A DNA stretch of 34,987 nt. Source: Parcubacteria group bacterium Gr01-1014_17 (GTDB taxonomy: Bacteria > Patescibacteriota > Minisyncoccia > Phycocordibacterales > UBA10002). A model generated the notes under the pieces. That model was not told the DNA's origin and searched no databases. It saw only the letters and a list, made by a program, of their open reading frames with translations. The translations under genes and the position numbers were made by a program. How positions within the stretch are numbered: the stretch's first letter is position 1; every line of letters begins with the position of its first letter. Location: positions 1 through 34,987 of the forward strand of contig VMFZ01000006.1 of the NCBI GenBank assembly GCA_007376285.1, in the 5' to 3' direction. Below are positions 1 to 8,098 of this stretch, one piece after another.

Positions 1-182
1 CTGACTATTTCACTGCCGGGCAGGTGCACTTACTTACTGGCTGTTTGCATGTCGGACATGTTTCTTCTGCCATATATATATACATTTATCTGCTAAAGCA
101 ATGGTTGCGACAACGCATTGCACGCAAAGTATAGCACATTTTGAACAGCCAAGCGCAAGTCCAATGTGTGTTGTAACGCTTT
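1..182. other. Non-coding left edge; one hairpin at 98-121
   Basis: No convincing gene is seen. Positions 98-121 form a hairpin (GCAATG/CATTGC outer stem, GTTG/CAAC inner stem, one bulged base). No T-run follows on either strand, so I do not call it a terminator. Confidence 0.4.
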
Positions 183-256
183 TGCCGGAGGCAGGGCTCG
201 CACCTGCGACCTTCTCTTTATGAGTGAGATGCTCTAACTACCTGAGCTACTCCGGC
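183..256 (-). tRNA. tRNA-Met(CAT), elongator type
   Basis: The minus strand folds as a full cloverleaf: 7-bp acceptor stem GCCGGAG/CTCCGGC, D-arm closed by GCTC/GAGC, anticodon loop CTCATAA (anticodon CAT) and T-stem GCAGG/CCTGC. The 1-72 pair is G-C, unlike the initiator tRNA at 5828-6134, and the anticodon arm resembles bacterial elongator tRNA-Met. Oddities: the T-loop is TGCGAGC, with G at position 55 where T is usual, and pair 31-39 is A-A. CCA is not encoded. A tRNA-Ile(CAT) with lysidine-modified C34 cannot be fully excluded. Confidence 0.9.
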
Positions 257-264
257 GCACAAAA

Positions 265-273
265 ACTATACCA
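265..273 (-). promoter_or_regulatory. Extended -10 promoter of tRNA-Met
   Basis: The minus strand reads TGGTATAGT, a TGn-extended -10 box. It ends 8 nt before the first tRNA base. Confidence 0.55.
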
Positions 274-281
274 CACAAGGC

Positions 282-305
282 AAAAAGGCGCATATGCGCC
301 TTTTT
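282..305 (-). terminator. Terminator of the surface-protein gene (bidirectional palindrome)
   Basis: A perfect 24-nt palindrome: a run of five A, GGCGCA, its complement, then five T. Either strand would form a GC hairpin followed by a U-run. It lies 45 nt downstream of the stop at 350 and just upstream of the tRNA-Met promoter. Confidence 0.7.
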
Positions 306-307
306 GC

Positions 308-344
308 GACACCCGATGTTTGCCGCCTATCAACATCGGGTGTC
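308..344. repeat. Palindromic repeat, family C (copy 1)
   Basis: 13-bp perfect stem GACACCCGATGTT/AACATCGGGTGTC with an 11-nt loop containing TGCCGCCTAT. The same sequence, inverted, occurs at 32790-32824. Relatives with other stem bases are at 8380, 26156 and 26209. Confidence 0.85.
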
Positions 345-349
345 AAAAC

Positions 350-3300
350 TTATTCTCCTTTCAACCAACTTCCGAAAGCTTGCCAAATTGAAGCGCCTGC
401 CGTAGAAGTCACACAACTCGTCCCATTCCAAGTTTGTCCAGAAGAACAAGCAGAAACACAACTTGTTCCGTTCCAAGATGTTCCGGCAGCACAGGTGGTA
501 TAAGTAGAGGTACTGCCACAATCAGCCGGACATGAACTGGTGGTCTCGCCTGATTCACAGGAGTTGTTGCCGCATGTTGATGCCGATGATGAGGGAGAAG
601 ATGATACGCATGCGCTTCCGTTCCAGTATTGACCGGAAGAACAGGTGGTTCCAGAACCGTAATATGTTTCGCTTGTCCCACCGTTTTGGCACCCGGGGTC
701 AGCGGCATCAATAAAACTGTCTCCATCGTTATCTGTGCCGTCGCTACACTGATTACTGCTGGTGGTACCGCCGCCACCTGGTCCAGTACAACCTGATGTT
801 GTCGCAGAATCGCCGCTTTTGGCAGACTTCGTCATTGAACTATCGCAAAAAATGGTATTGCCGGACGAGTCGGTATACATTTGATGACATCCGTCGCCGA
901 GAAGCGTGATGAGTGCGCTACTGCAGGTTGTGGAAGTACCACTGCCACCGCCAGGTGGGACTATTTCGTCTGGGTCAGACGCGCTGTAGCATCCGGTATC
1001 TTGCGGGTAATCAATCAATCCATCACCATCATTATCTTTACCGTCGGAGCAGGCGGGAGAAGTAGTCGTACCTCCTCCTGTTGAACCGCAATCTACAGAA
1101 CAACTTGCCGAACTTTCGGAACTTTGACAAATACGGTCGCCGCAGTATCCGGCCGTTAGACCGCCTCCTCCAGCAACCCACACGGTAGTAAGTGCCGAAT
1201 CTTGAGAGCAAATTGTTGCATTGCATGCTTGTATTTGATAACTGACGGAACCGCTCGGTGCATTGGTGTCGTTGTAAGTTATTAACCCGCCCGTCGCCAA
1301 ATTATAAGCAGACGGCACACTCGTGAGAGACGACCATGAGCCCGATACTTGCCGCCAAACCTTAAAAGATGTTTCGTTTGTTGATGCGTCGGTCCAACTA
1401 ATAGTAACACCAGTCCCGTCTGTATTCGCATTTGAGGTAGCTGTTACACCTGTAGGTATTGCGGGCGTACCGCTTGAGCTACTGCCGCATTCTTTTGGAC
1501 ATGATGTAGCGCTTTCCCATGTGTCGCAGAAGTTGTTGCTGTTGCACGAACCGGAAGGTCCTCCAGTCCATCCGCTCTCGCACTGCGACGGCGCGCCGAG
1601 CGATACGCCTGTCAGAGAAATAGATGCTCCGCTCGGGCTTCCTTCATGGCAATCTACATAATCTGACTGACACCACACCGTGTAGCCGAGAGATGTGCCG
1701 CTTTTGGACGCATTAGGATAGAAACATTTTTGCATAGTGCTTGTGCCGCCACCACCTGTCGGATACGCCTCGTCAGTATCCGCAGGGCCATAGCACCCAG
1801 TATCTTGCGGATAATCAATTTGTCCGTCTCCGTCATTATCTTTACCGTCAGAGCAAGCGGAAGTGCCAGTTCCCGAACCGCCTGGCCCCGAACATCCGAT
1901 TGTGGTCGTCGTATCGCCGCGCTTGGCGGATTTTGTCATCGAGCTGTCGCAGAAAATGGTACTGCCGGACGAGTCGGTATACATTTGGTGGCAACCGGTT
2001 CCCAAAAGCGCGGTAAGGGCGCTGTCGCAAGTTGTTGAACCGCCGCCTCCTGTTCCTGTAGGAATCGTTTCGTCATTGTCAAACGCACTGTAACATCCAG
2101 TATCTTGCGGGTAATCAATTTGCCCGTCGCTGTCATTATCGCGGCCGTCAGAGCAGGAGGGAGTGCCTGTCGTAGTTGTTGCCGTACCGCCGCCGCTATC
2201 TTCAGCTGGACAATTTTCCGTTTTGTAATTTGGTCCGTATACGAGGTAGCTTGGATAGTTGTAGTCGCACTTGCGTTCTGTATTCAACTGGCAGTATCGC
2301 CTGCTAGAGGAATCCCACTTGCTGTATGCAAACCCAGGACACGAAGTTGCATCTCCGCGGTAGATCATGTCGCCTCCAGTTGTGCTGGTATTGGTCGCTG
2401 TGCCGGTGCAATCCGGAATGCCGAAGTTTTGCCAATTGTCGGCCGCATCATTGCCCGCCCCTACTTTCCACGCAAATTTATTTCTTGAAATCGTCTTGCA
2501 TTGCGCGTCAACCGAAGCGACAAACTCGGAGTATTCTCGGTCTATGCGCGACAAAATTGATGATGTTTCTGTGCCATCGGTAAAGCGCCAGGTATGCGAT
2601 ACCCATGAACCGCGCACCGCCGGCGCGCAGTATGGAGAACCACGCGTTGGCACATACCAATCGCACGCACTGCTCGCTTCGCAACTGTACGAACTCACAT
2701 TTGCACCACAATTTCCAAATTGCACACCAGTGGTCGTCGTGGAAGTCGTGTTTAAATCTCCCGTTACCAATTCGTTTGGACACAAAGACGGCGTGTAGGA
2801 ACTTTCGTATAAGAATTGCGGATAGGTGGCATTGCACGAATACTTATTGTTTAACTTGCAGTACCTCTTTCCTTTTGAATCAATGAGCTCATACGCAAAC
2901 CCAGGGCAGGAATACAGGTCTCCAACAGAGGTCCCACCTTTGCAGTCCTTGGAACAGCTGGACACTGTTTCTCCCAATTCGCAAATATTGTTTCCGCAAG
3001 TCGCGGGCGAGAATGCGCCGCCCGAACAATCAGGAATTCCGAAATTCTTCCAGTTGTCTGCCGAATCATTACCAGCTCCACGGCGCCACAAGAATTGCTG
3101 TTTCGGCATCAAGCGGCATACGATTTCAGTATTTTTAATATAACCAAGATATTCCGAATCGGTGCGATCCAGAATCATTGATGTCTCAACGCCGTCCGCA
3201 AACTTCCAGGTATGTTCCACCCACCGTCTCGCTTCCGTGTCCGGACGCTCTTCCGCGCGAATGCCTAATTCACACGCATCTTTTGTTTTATAAATAAATG

Positions 3301-5731
3301 GGTTGCTACAACCGCTCTGGCTCTGCCGCGCACACGCGCTACGCGTGGAATCGTAAACATACCCCTCAAAGTACGCCTGACAACTAATATCTTTCCTCTT
3401 CTCTATTTCTCCTTTGGCGACACATGAGCCATACACAATGCTTGCGTCGCCAACGACTGCAGGAACATATTTCGATGTAACGCACAACATATCTGATGGA
3501 CAGCTATATTGTTCTTTACCTCCGCACCGCCCTGATTTTGTCGGGTCTAAAACTGGCAATGGAATCGGTTTTTCCGGGTCAACCACTGGCTCTGGTTGCG
3601 GCACGATACGCTTTTCTGTTGGTCGGAACGCGACTGGCACGCTCACCGGAAATGCGTCTTTGTTTACCGTAAAAACGCGGTCATCTTCGTATGTGCACGA
3701 AAGCGCGTCAGAGAGAGTGCCTCCAAATGAAATACAGAACTTTTGGAATTCATAGCGGTTGTATAAGCGCCACTCGTTTGCGGAAACATCAGTTTTAGGT
3801 TTCTCTTCGCCGCTTCGCTTTCCCGATTTGTACCCGCGCGCGATATTGGCTCCGTCTCGCGCAGCAAACTCCGCTTCACGCGCTTCTCCGTAGGCAAGCC
3901 CGAATGCGCTTCGCGCGAGCGCGGCGCGAGCATTCGCAAGCCGCCGTTCCGCAGAACTCAAAAAGCGCGCCGCGTCTCTAATTGCGGGGTCAAACCCATC
4001 TTCACCGTAGCCCAAGTTAAGCGGTAATGAACCTGCCAACGCGGACAATTCGGAAACAAGCGTTGCGGCATCCGCGATTTTTTGTTCCGCTTTTTCACGC
4101 GAGCCGTACACATCGCGCTGTTCCGCGAAAAATGCAGAAAGTTCACCAGATGAAACGCCCGTTTCTCCGGAGGAAGCGCGGAGCGCTTCTTCGTACCTGC
4201 CGAACCGCGTTTCGTCACGGATGACTCCGGCGCGCGCTTTAATCTGTTCCGTCGTTGCGGAGCGAATGCCTTCTACCACCTCGTCTGAAATGCCGCCAAA
4301 TGACTCAAGCGCCGTAAACTCTTCCGGGTGGTCGCCTCCAAGCGCCTGATACAGCGCGCGGATCTCCGAGGCACCGCGAGCGCGTGAAATGTCTTTCTGA
4401 ATTTCCGCAGTTGCTTTCTGCCGAAGCGACAAAAATACCGCCTGTTGTTCCGGAGGAATGAGCGCCGCAATTTCGTCTAATACGGAAAGCGACTTAGCGT
4501 CATGAAAGCGTTCAACGGATTCAAGTAATTTCGCCTTTTCGCCGGAATCAGTAGCTGCATTCTCCACTCTGCGCGCAAAGTTTTCTTTTGCAGAAGATGC
4601 AATGTCCGTCACATCGGCAAGCGCCTCCGCGGATACATTTTTTTCAAGCTCCTTCACCACGCGCACATCTTCAATATTTCCTTCGTTCAAATGAGAGAGG
4701 AAGGAACGCTTGTCGTCTTCGGAGAGTCCGGAAAGGCGTTCCTCGGTTCGCGAAAGCACTTCTTCTTTTGCCGCAATGAGCGCTGTACGCGCGTCATCGC
4801 TCAATGGTCTTACTTCAAGCTCTTGGATAATTTCCAAATGCCGCGCTTCGTTGCCGCCTACATTCCGCAAGAAATCCCCGAACGCGGCGCGACTGCCGCT
4901 TTCGCCTGAAGAAATATTGTCTTCCAATTTTATGAGGGCACTTTCAGCAGCTGCCCGAATCGCTGGTCGCGCTGCTTCCGGCACGCTTTGCTCTACGGTT
5001 TTAAGCACTTCTATATTCTTAAAATCCCTAAAATCCGAACCCTGCTGGGCATCAAGCACTTCGGAAAGAGTGCTTGCGGCGTCTTCCTGCGGTACAAACG
5101 CAAATGCGGCGCCAAGCGCTTCCCCAGCACGCTCTTTCGCCTCTGTAGCGGCCTCTACTGCATTTCCACTCGTTCCTTTTTCAATTCTGCCGATAAGTTT
5201 CTGGTATTTAATAACAGCATCCATCATAGAGTGAGCAATTTCAGCGCCCGCCTCGCTCCCGCTCAGCTTAGCCGATGCGGCTTCAGCGCGCGCTCTGGCG
5301 CGCTCCACTTCGCTTCTGAAGCTATCAAGCGCGCTCGCGACCGCCGTCTCGCGTGCGCCTTGTTCAGAGAGTGTTTTTGCTTCCAGCAATTTTTCTGCCG
5401 CGAAACGCAGTGAGTTTTCAAGTTTTGCCTGCGGATTAGTAGTAAATACATCGGAAAACCCGCGACGCGCGGCTTTGAAGATATAGAGAGGATTGTTAGG
5501 CAAAAAGCCGACCCCAGTCAAGCCGAAATCTTCCGGAGAAAAATCTTCATCCAAGTCCGCTTGGTTGTTTTCTACATCTGTCGCGACTTCCTGCGCGAGC
5601 GCTCGCGCGAGCGCCGCCATATATTGCGGATGCGCTTCAGAAAATCGCACTGGGCGAGCCGCAGAAGCGGCGAGCGGTGCCGCAAGAGAGAAAGCGAGTA
5701 AAAACAACACGAGCCGTGAATGCGTGTACAT
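350..5731 (-). CDS. Giant secreted Cys-rich repeat protein with DUF5667-like N-terminus
   Basis: About 1793 aa, starting at MYTHSRLVLFLLAF. That start gives a clean signal peptide (hydrophobic core, then AASA-A); a TTG 42 nt upstream is the only longer option. Residues about 60-200 (LPNNPLYIFKAARRGF followed by long Ala/Glu helices) resemble the DUF5667 domain seen in many CPR exported proteins, and coiled-coil-like helices continue to about residue 680. From about 730 on, the chain is Cys-rich. It has two WxxHTWxFxDG...GAGNDxADNW modules, several CSDGxDNDxDGxIDYPQDTGC motifs that resemble Asp-rich calcium-binding loops, CGNNxCExGE motifs, and a fibronectin-III-like segment at about 1425-1525 (VTISWTD...VSYQIQACN). 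There is no sortase motif or C-terminal membrane anchor. A surface or adhesion role is inferred. The gene ends at a strong terminator, and its promoter is probably the TATAAT at 5773-5778. Confidence 0.85.
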   Translation of the reverse strand: MYTHSRLVLFLLAFSLAAPLAASAARPVRFSEAHPQYMAALARALAQEVATDVENNQADLDEDFSPEDFGLTGVGFLPNNPLYIFKAARRGFSDVFTTNPQAKLENSLRFAAEKLLEAKTLSEQGARETAVASALDSFRSEVERARARAEAASAKLSGSEAGAEIAHSMMDAVIKYQKLIGRIEKGTSGNAVEAATEAKERAGEALGAAFAFVPQEDAASTLSEVLDAQQGSDFRDFKNIEVLKTVEQSVPEAARPAIRAAAESALIKLEDNISSGESGSRAAFGDFLRNVGGNEARHLEIIQELEVRPLSDDARTALIAAKEEVLSRTEERLSGLSEDDKRSFLSHLNEGNIEDVRVVKELEKNVSAEALADVTDIASSAKENFARRVENAATDSGEKAKLLESVERFHDAKSLSVLDEIAALIPPEQQAVFLSLRQKATAEIQKDISRARGASEIRALYQALGGDHPEEFTALESFGGISDEVVEGIRSATTEQIKARAGVIRDETRFGRYEEALRASSGETGVSSGELSAFFAEQRDVYGSREKAEQKIADAATLVSELSALAGSLPLNLGYGEDGFDPAIRDAARFLSSAERRLANARAALARSAFGLAYGEAREAEFAARDGANIARGYKSGKRSGEEKPKTDVSANEWRLYNRYEFQKFCISFGGTLSDALSCTYEDDRVFTVNKDAFPVSVPVAFRPTEKRIVPQPEPVVDPEKPIPLPVLDPTKSGRCGGKEQYSCPSDMLCVTSKYVPAVVGDASIVYGSCVAKGEIEKRKDISCQAYFEGYVYDSTRSACARQSQSGCSNPFIYKTKDACELGIRAEERPDTEARRWVEHTWKFADGVETSMILDRTDSEYLGYIKNTEIVCRLMPKQQFLWRRGAGNDSADNWKNFGIPDCSGGAFSPATCGNNICELGETVSSCSKDCKGGTSVGDLYSCPGFAYELIDSKGKRYCKLNNKYSCNATYPQFLYESSYTPSLCPNELVTGDLNTTSTTTTGVQFGNCGANVSSYSCEASSACDWYVPTRGSPYCAPAVRGSWVSHTWRFTDGTETSSILSRIDREYSEFVASVDAQCKTISRNKFAWKVGAGNDAADNWQNFGIPDCTGTATNTSTTGGDMIYRGDATSCPGFAYSKWDSSSRRYCQLNTERKCDYNYPSYLVYGPNYKTENCPAEDSGGGTATTTTGTPSCSDGRDNDSDGQIDYPQDTGCYSAFDNDETIPTGTGGGGSTTCDSALTALLGTGCHQMYTDSSGSTIFCDSSMTKSAKRGDTTTTIGCSGPGGSGTGTSACSDGKDNDGDGQIDYPQDTGCYGPADTDEAYPTGGGGTSTMQKCFYPNASKSGTSLGYTVWCQSDYVDCHEGSPSGASISLTGVSLGAPSQCESGWTGGPSGSCNSNNFCDTWESATSCPKECGSSSSGTPAIPTGVTATSNANTDGTGVTISWTDASTNETSFKVWRQVSGSWSSLTSVPSAYNLATGGLITYNDTNAPSGSVSYQIQACNATICSQDSALTTVWVAGGGGLTAGYCGDRICQSSESSASCSVDCGSTGGGTTTSPACSDGKDNDGDGLIDYPQDTGCYSASDPDEIVPPGGGSGTSTTCSSALITLLGDGCHQMYTDSSGNTIFCDSSMTKSAKSGDSATTSGCTGPGGGGTTSSNQCSDGTDNDGDSFIDAADPGCQNGGTSETYYGSGTTCSSGQYWNGSACVSSSPSSSASTCGNNSCESGETTSSCPADCGSTSTYTTCAAGTSWNGTSCVSACSSGQTWNGTSCVTSTAGASIWQAFGSWLKGE
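772..1065 (-). repeat. Internal tandem module of the surface protein, copy 1
   Basis: Encodes a CSDGKDNDGDGLIDYPQDTGC block followed by a LLGDGCHQMYTDSSG...SGCTGPGG block. Positions 1868-2162 encode a close copy. This is an intragenic duplication of about 290 bp. Confidence 0.75.
1868..2162 (-). repeat. Internal tandem module of the surface protein, copy 2
   Basis: Encodes CSDGRDNDSDGQIDYPQDTGC followed by LLGTGCHQMYTDSSG...IGCSGPGG, matching the module at 772-1065. The differences occur at many kinds of base, so this looks like ordinary divergence of a duplicated domain. Confidence 0.75.
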
Positions 5732-5772
5732 AAAAGAAAGAGAGATTAGTTTATAAAAGACATTTACTGCCA

Positions 5773-5778
5773 ATTATA
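5773..5778 (-). promoter_or_regulatory. -10 box of the surface-protein gene
   Basis: TATAAT on the minus strand, 41 nt upstream of the chosen ATG. This predicts a leader of about 35 nt. No Shine-Dalgarno sequence is visible before the ATG. Confidence 0.4.
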
Positions 5779-5827
5779 TACCTATGCCTCTCCGTTTGCG
5801 CAAGAGTTATCCACACATCACTACTTG

Positions 5828-6134
5828 TTGCGGGGGTTGGATTTGAACCAACGACCTCAAGGTTATGCGTACCACTTCGGTTTTCACCGCTCTATAAAAG
5901 ATTTGTGGTCTGGACTATATCTTGTCGCCTCTTCGGCGACCTCGCCGTCTAGTCTCTACACCTGCCTCCACTTGCTTGCAATCCGAAGCTTAAGCGAAGG
6001 ATTGGCTCGGTATTATCTGTCCCGCCTGTGGCGGGGTTTGGACTTCACCGAGTTTGACGAGTTATCAATATCACATTACTGCGATATCAGCCCATAATTG
6101 AGCCTTGCGAGCTACCAGGCTGCTCCACCCCGCG
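5828..6134 (-). tRNA. Initiator tRNA-fMet(CAT) interrupted by a group I intron
   Basis: The minus-strand exons join to a full initiator tRNA. The 5' exon is 6101-6134 (starts CGCGGGGTGGAGCAG, ends at U33) and the 3' exon is 5828-5867 (starts CATAACCTTGAGG, ends CCCCCGCAA). Initiator traits: a C1-A72 mismatch, D-arm AGCAGCCTGGTAGCTC, T-loop TTCAAAT and anticodon CAT. The anticodon stem is CAAGG/CCTTG, so only two of the usual three G-C pairs next to the loop are present. CCA is not encoded. The intron (5868-6100) must be removed for function. It could easily be missed, and a spurious plus-strand reading frame crosses it. Confidence 0.93.
5868..6100 (-). ncRNA. Group I (IC3-like) self-splicing intron in tRNA-fMet
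   Basis: 233 nt, with no open frame of its own. On the minus strand the conserved core is easy to see. The S element AAGATATAGTCC is at 5912-5923. The R element GTAGAGACTAGACGGC is at 5944-5959. Their GACTA/TAGTC segments pair as P7, and the P8 hairpin GTCGCC/GGCGAC lies between them (5924-5940). Further upstream are CCGAGCCAATCC and CTCGGTGAAGTCC, typical of the P3-P6 region of tRNA introns. P1 can form between exon GGCU, ending at the splice site, and an internal GGCU guide about 9 nt into the intron. The last intron base is G. A CCCGCC/GGCGGG hairpin at 6021-6035 is probably a peripheral stem. Insertion after U33 of tRNA-fMet is known from cyanobacterial introns. Confidence 0.92.
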
Positions 6135-6151
6135 ATATAACTAACCTTGCA

Positions 6152-6179
6152 AGTATACCTTTTTGTTTGCGTAAAGCAA
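6152..6179 (-). promoter_or_regulatory. Promoter of tRNA-fMet
   Basis: TTGCTT (6174-6179), 16-nt spacer, TATACT (6152-6157) on the minus strand. The -10 box lies 17 nt before the tRNA 5' end. Confidence 0.55.
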
Positions 6180-6201
6180 GATGTTGTGGATAACTTACTT
6201 A

Positions 6202-6210
6202 TGATATAAT
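6202..6210 (+). promoter_or_regulatory. Extended -10 promoter of the HTH gene
   Basis: TGATATAAT, a perfect TGn-extended -10 box, 26 nt upstream of the ATG at 6237. Confidence 0.5.
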
Positions 6211-6236
6211 TACCTCATTATAACTATTCCAATAAT

Positions 6237-6917
6237 ATGGCGAAGATTTTAGAACGCGAAAAAGCGCGTGTATTAAGACGGCAAGGAGAAAGCATAAAAG
6301 TAATCGCACGCAATTTGGGTTTGGGTCCAAGCACAATAAGTTACTGGTGCAAAGATATTGTTTTGACTTCCAAACAAATCGAGCGATTACAGGAACGCCA
6401 GCGCCGCGCTGGTTCAAAAGCGATACTTAAATATGCGGAGTTGAAACGGAACGCGCGAATTGAGAAAGAAAAAGATTTATTGCGTCTAGGTAAAGGTGAA
6501 GTAGGAAAATTAAGTCGGCGCGATGTGTTTCTTGTAGGACTTGCATTGTATTGGGGAGAAGGATATAAAAGCGGAAATGGAGAAGTGGGCTTTACAAACA
6601 GCAATGCAGAGATGATTTTGTTTATCCTGCATTGGTTTCGAGAGATTTTCGGAATCCGTAATCAAGATTTTATTCTCCGAGTAAGCGTAAACGAACAACA
6701 TAGAGAGCGTATTAAGCTCATTGAGCGGTTCTGGTCTGACAAAACAGGTATTCCCCTTTTGCAGTTTAGCAAAATCAGTTTGATAAAAGTTAAAACAAAA
6801 AAGATATACGCGAACGCAGAAAATCATTACGGGACTTTGCGCGTAAAAGTGCGCCGCGGCACCGATTTGCGCCGGCGCATTCTTGGAGGGATTGAGGGGT
6901 TGAAATATAACGCTTGA
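6237..6917 (+). CDS. HTH protein with a LAGLIDADG-like motif
   Basis: 226 aa. Residues about 9-40 form a helix-turn-helix of the resolvase/transposase type (RVLRRQGESIKVIARNLGLG-PSTISYW). After a charged linker, residues about 98-110 read FLVGLALYWGEGY, which resembles the core helix of LAGLIDADG-type domains. It is followed by FTNSNAEMILFILHWF, also usual after that helix. A second copy of the motif is not evident, so a monomer would have one such domain. The gene lies about 100 bp from the intron-bearing tRNA-fMet, on the opposite strand. It could be a transcription factor, a relic homing endonuclease or a mobile-element protein; the sequence alone does not decide. Base composition is AT-rich like its two downstream neighbours. 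Confidence 0.8.
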   Translation: MAKILEREKARVLRRQGESIKVIARNLGLGPSTISYWCKDIVLTSKQIERLQERQRRAGSKAILKYAELKRNARIEKEKDLLRLGKGEVGKLSRRDVFLVGLALYWGEGYKSGNGEVGFTNSNAEMILFILHWFREIFGIRNQDFILRVSVNEQHRERIKLIERFWSDKTGIPLLQFSKISLIKVKTKKIYANAENHYGTLRVKVRRGTDLRRRILGGIEGLKYNA

Positions 6918-6936
6918 TTTTAATTTTAATAAAATA

Positions 6937-6945
6937 TGCTATGAT
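6937..6945 (+). promoter_or_regulatory. Extended -10 promoter, leaderless type
   Basis: TGCTATGAT. The -10 hexamer ends at 6945, 8 nt before the ATG at 6954, so transcription would begin at about the start codon. Confidence 0.5.
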
Positions 6946-6953
6946 TTATGTAT

Positions 6954-7376
6954 ATGTGGGAAAGTAAAAATATAATTCTCTTTGTATTGATTGCCGTCCT
7001 AGTGGGAATGGGTTTCTCGGTTTGGGAAAAACCAACTTGGATAAAAACATACTATACACTTCTTTGTGCGGGTTCTACTGTGTCGTATTGTACAATAGAT
7101 GATATAGAGACCGCAAAACTTACTTACCTCGAGATAGATAAGAAAGGTCAAAAAATAATCTCGTGGGATAAAGAGGGGGTTAATAAACGATGGGAAGACT
7201 GCATAATTGCAAACAAAAGTAATTGGGGGTGCAACACCGAAAGAGAAACCATCCAATCTGGAAACGGTGAGATAACATATTTAAGTTACCCTTACGATCC
7301 AAAAGATTTACGCTTATTATATATTAAAAAGAGTGAATACTGGCTTGCAAAAATAAAATTGTGGTTCAAATCTTAA
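6954..7376 (+). CDS. Unknown membrane-anchored small protein
   Basis: About 140 aa starting MWESKNIILFVLIAVLVGMGF. There is one N-terminal membrane helix (residues about 5-22), then a polar domain with four Cys (CAGSTVSYC, DCIIA, WGC) that would lie outside the cytoplasm. An ATG 6 nt upstream (6948) is also possible, but the -10 box at 6940-6945 favours 6954. I recognise no family. The stop overlaps that of the convergent gene at 7373 by 4 nt. AT-rich. Confidence 0.65.
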   Translation: MWESKNIILFVLIAVLVGMGFSVWEKPTWIKTYYTLLCAGSTVSYCTIDDIETAKLTYLEIDKKGQKIISWDKEGVNKRWEDCIIANKSNWGCNTERETIQSGNGEITYLSYPYDPKDLRLLYIKKSEYWLAKIKLWFKS

Positions 7377-8098
7377 ATCTCACCCCTAAAACGTTTTAAA
7401 CCCCACTCTAAAGGTATTAATAGTTTTTCTTCCTTCGGATATAATTTATAAAGTGTGAAGTATTTCATACTATCATTAAAGAACACAACAATTTCATCAA
7501 AAGTAATCTCATCTTTGAGAAAAATAAATTCGCGTGCAAGCTCCGTAAGGTTAAGTTTTGAAGACATAGAAAACCCGCTTGGTTGTAAAATAATCACAAG
7601 AATAGTTCCATTCATTTCTCCATAGTGTCTTCTTTTACTCTCAAACCATTTCATGAACGCCTCATTTTTGTGTTCTAAGTGCTTCTGTGGATATCGTTTA
7701 ATCTGAAAACTCATTTTTTTATCTCCATAAATTACAGAACAATCAACATAAGTGTTGTCCTCAAGGGCAGAAGTAAGATCTTGATAGGACTTAATAGCGA
7801 ATGGTGAGACATCGCTCCGTAACTCAAAGCAAATAGCTGTCTCATTGTACGGAAAATAGAAGTCAGATAATTGTAGAGCAGTGAGAACTTCGACATTCTC
7901 AGTTTTACTGGATGATAACTTACTGTTAGCCGCTATAGCATCTATAATCACGCCTTTTCCGTTATTGAGTTGCACTTCTATTTCTTCATAACTGTATCTA
8001 TCCAATGCCCTTTGAAACAAATCTTGTGCGAAATCACCCTTAAAAGAAAGAAATAGATGCTGTAAGCCACGCCGTGAAATACAAAATGGGTTCTTCAT
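7373..8098 (-). CDS. Unknown protein, possible PD-(D/E)xK-like nuclease fold
   Basis: 241 aa with no membrane segment or signal peptide. The only suggestive pattern is at residues about 92-153: CFELRSD, then YVDCSVIYGDKKMSFQIKRY. The D-x(n)-QxK spacing is that of degenerate PD-(D/E)xK nucleases. This is weak evidence. AGAGG precedes the ATG by 4 nt, one of the few Shine-Dalgarno-like sites in the window. Composition is clearly AT-rich, which suggests recent acquisition along with the two genes to its left. Confidence 0.65.
   Translation of the reverse strand: MKNPFCISRRGLQHLFLSFKGDFAQDLFQRALDRYSYEEIEVQLNNGKGVIIDAIAANSKLSSSKTENVEVLTALQLSDFYFPYNETAICFELRSDVSPFAIKSYQDLTSALEDNTYVDCSVIYGDKKMSFQIKRYPQKHLEHKNEAFMKWFESKRRHYGEMNGTILVIILQPSGFSMSSKLNLTELAREFIFLKDEITFDEIVVFFNDSMKYFTLYKLYPKEEKLLIPLEWGLKRFRGEI

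Noticed and set aside
2400-3220. DGR variable regions in the giant surface protein (GAGNDxADNW modules)
   Set aside because: The differences between modules are not limited to adenine positions and the modules are not at the C-terminus; they look like ordinary duplicated domains.
5825-6097. Plus-strand reading frame (90 aa, MLRGLDLNQRPQGYAY...)
   Set aside because: It is antisense to tRNA-fMet exons and the group I intron; no independent coding evidence.
6237-6917. Intron-encoded homing endonuclease
   Set aside because: The gene is outside the intron and on the opposite strand, with only one LAGLIDADG-like motif; kept as an uncharacterised HTH protein.
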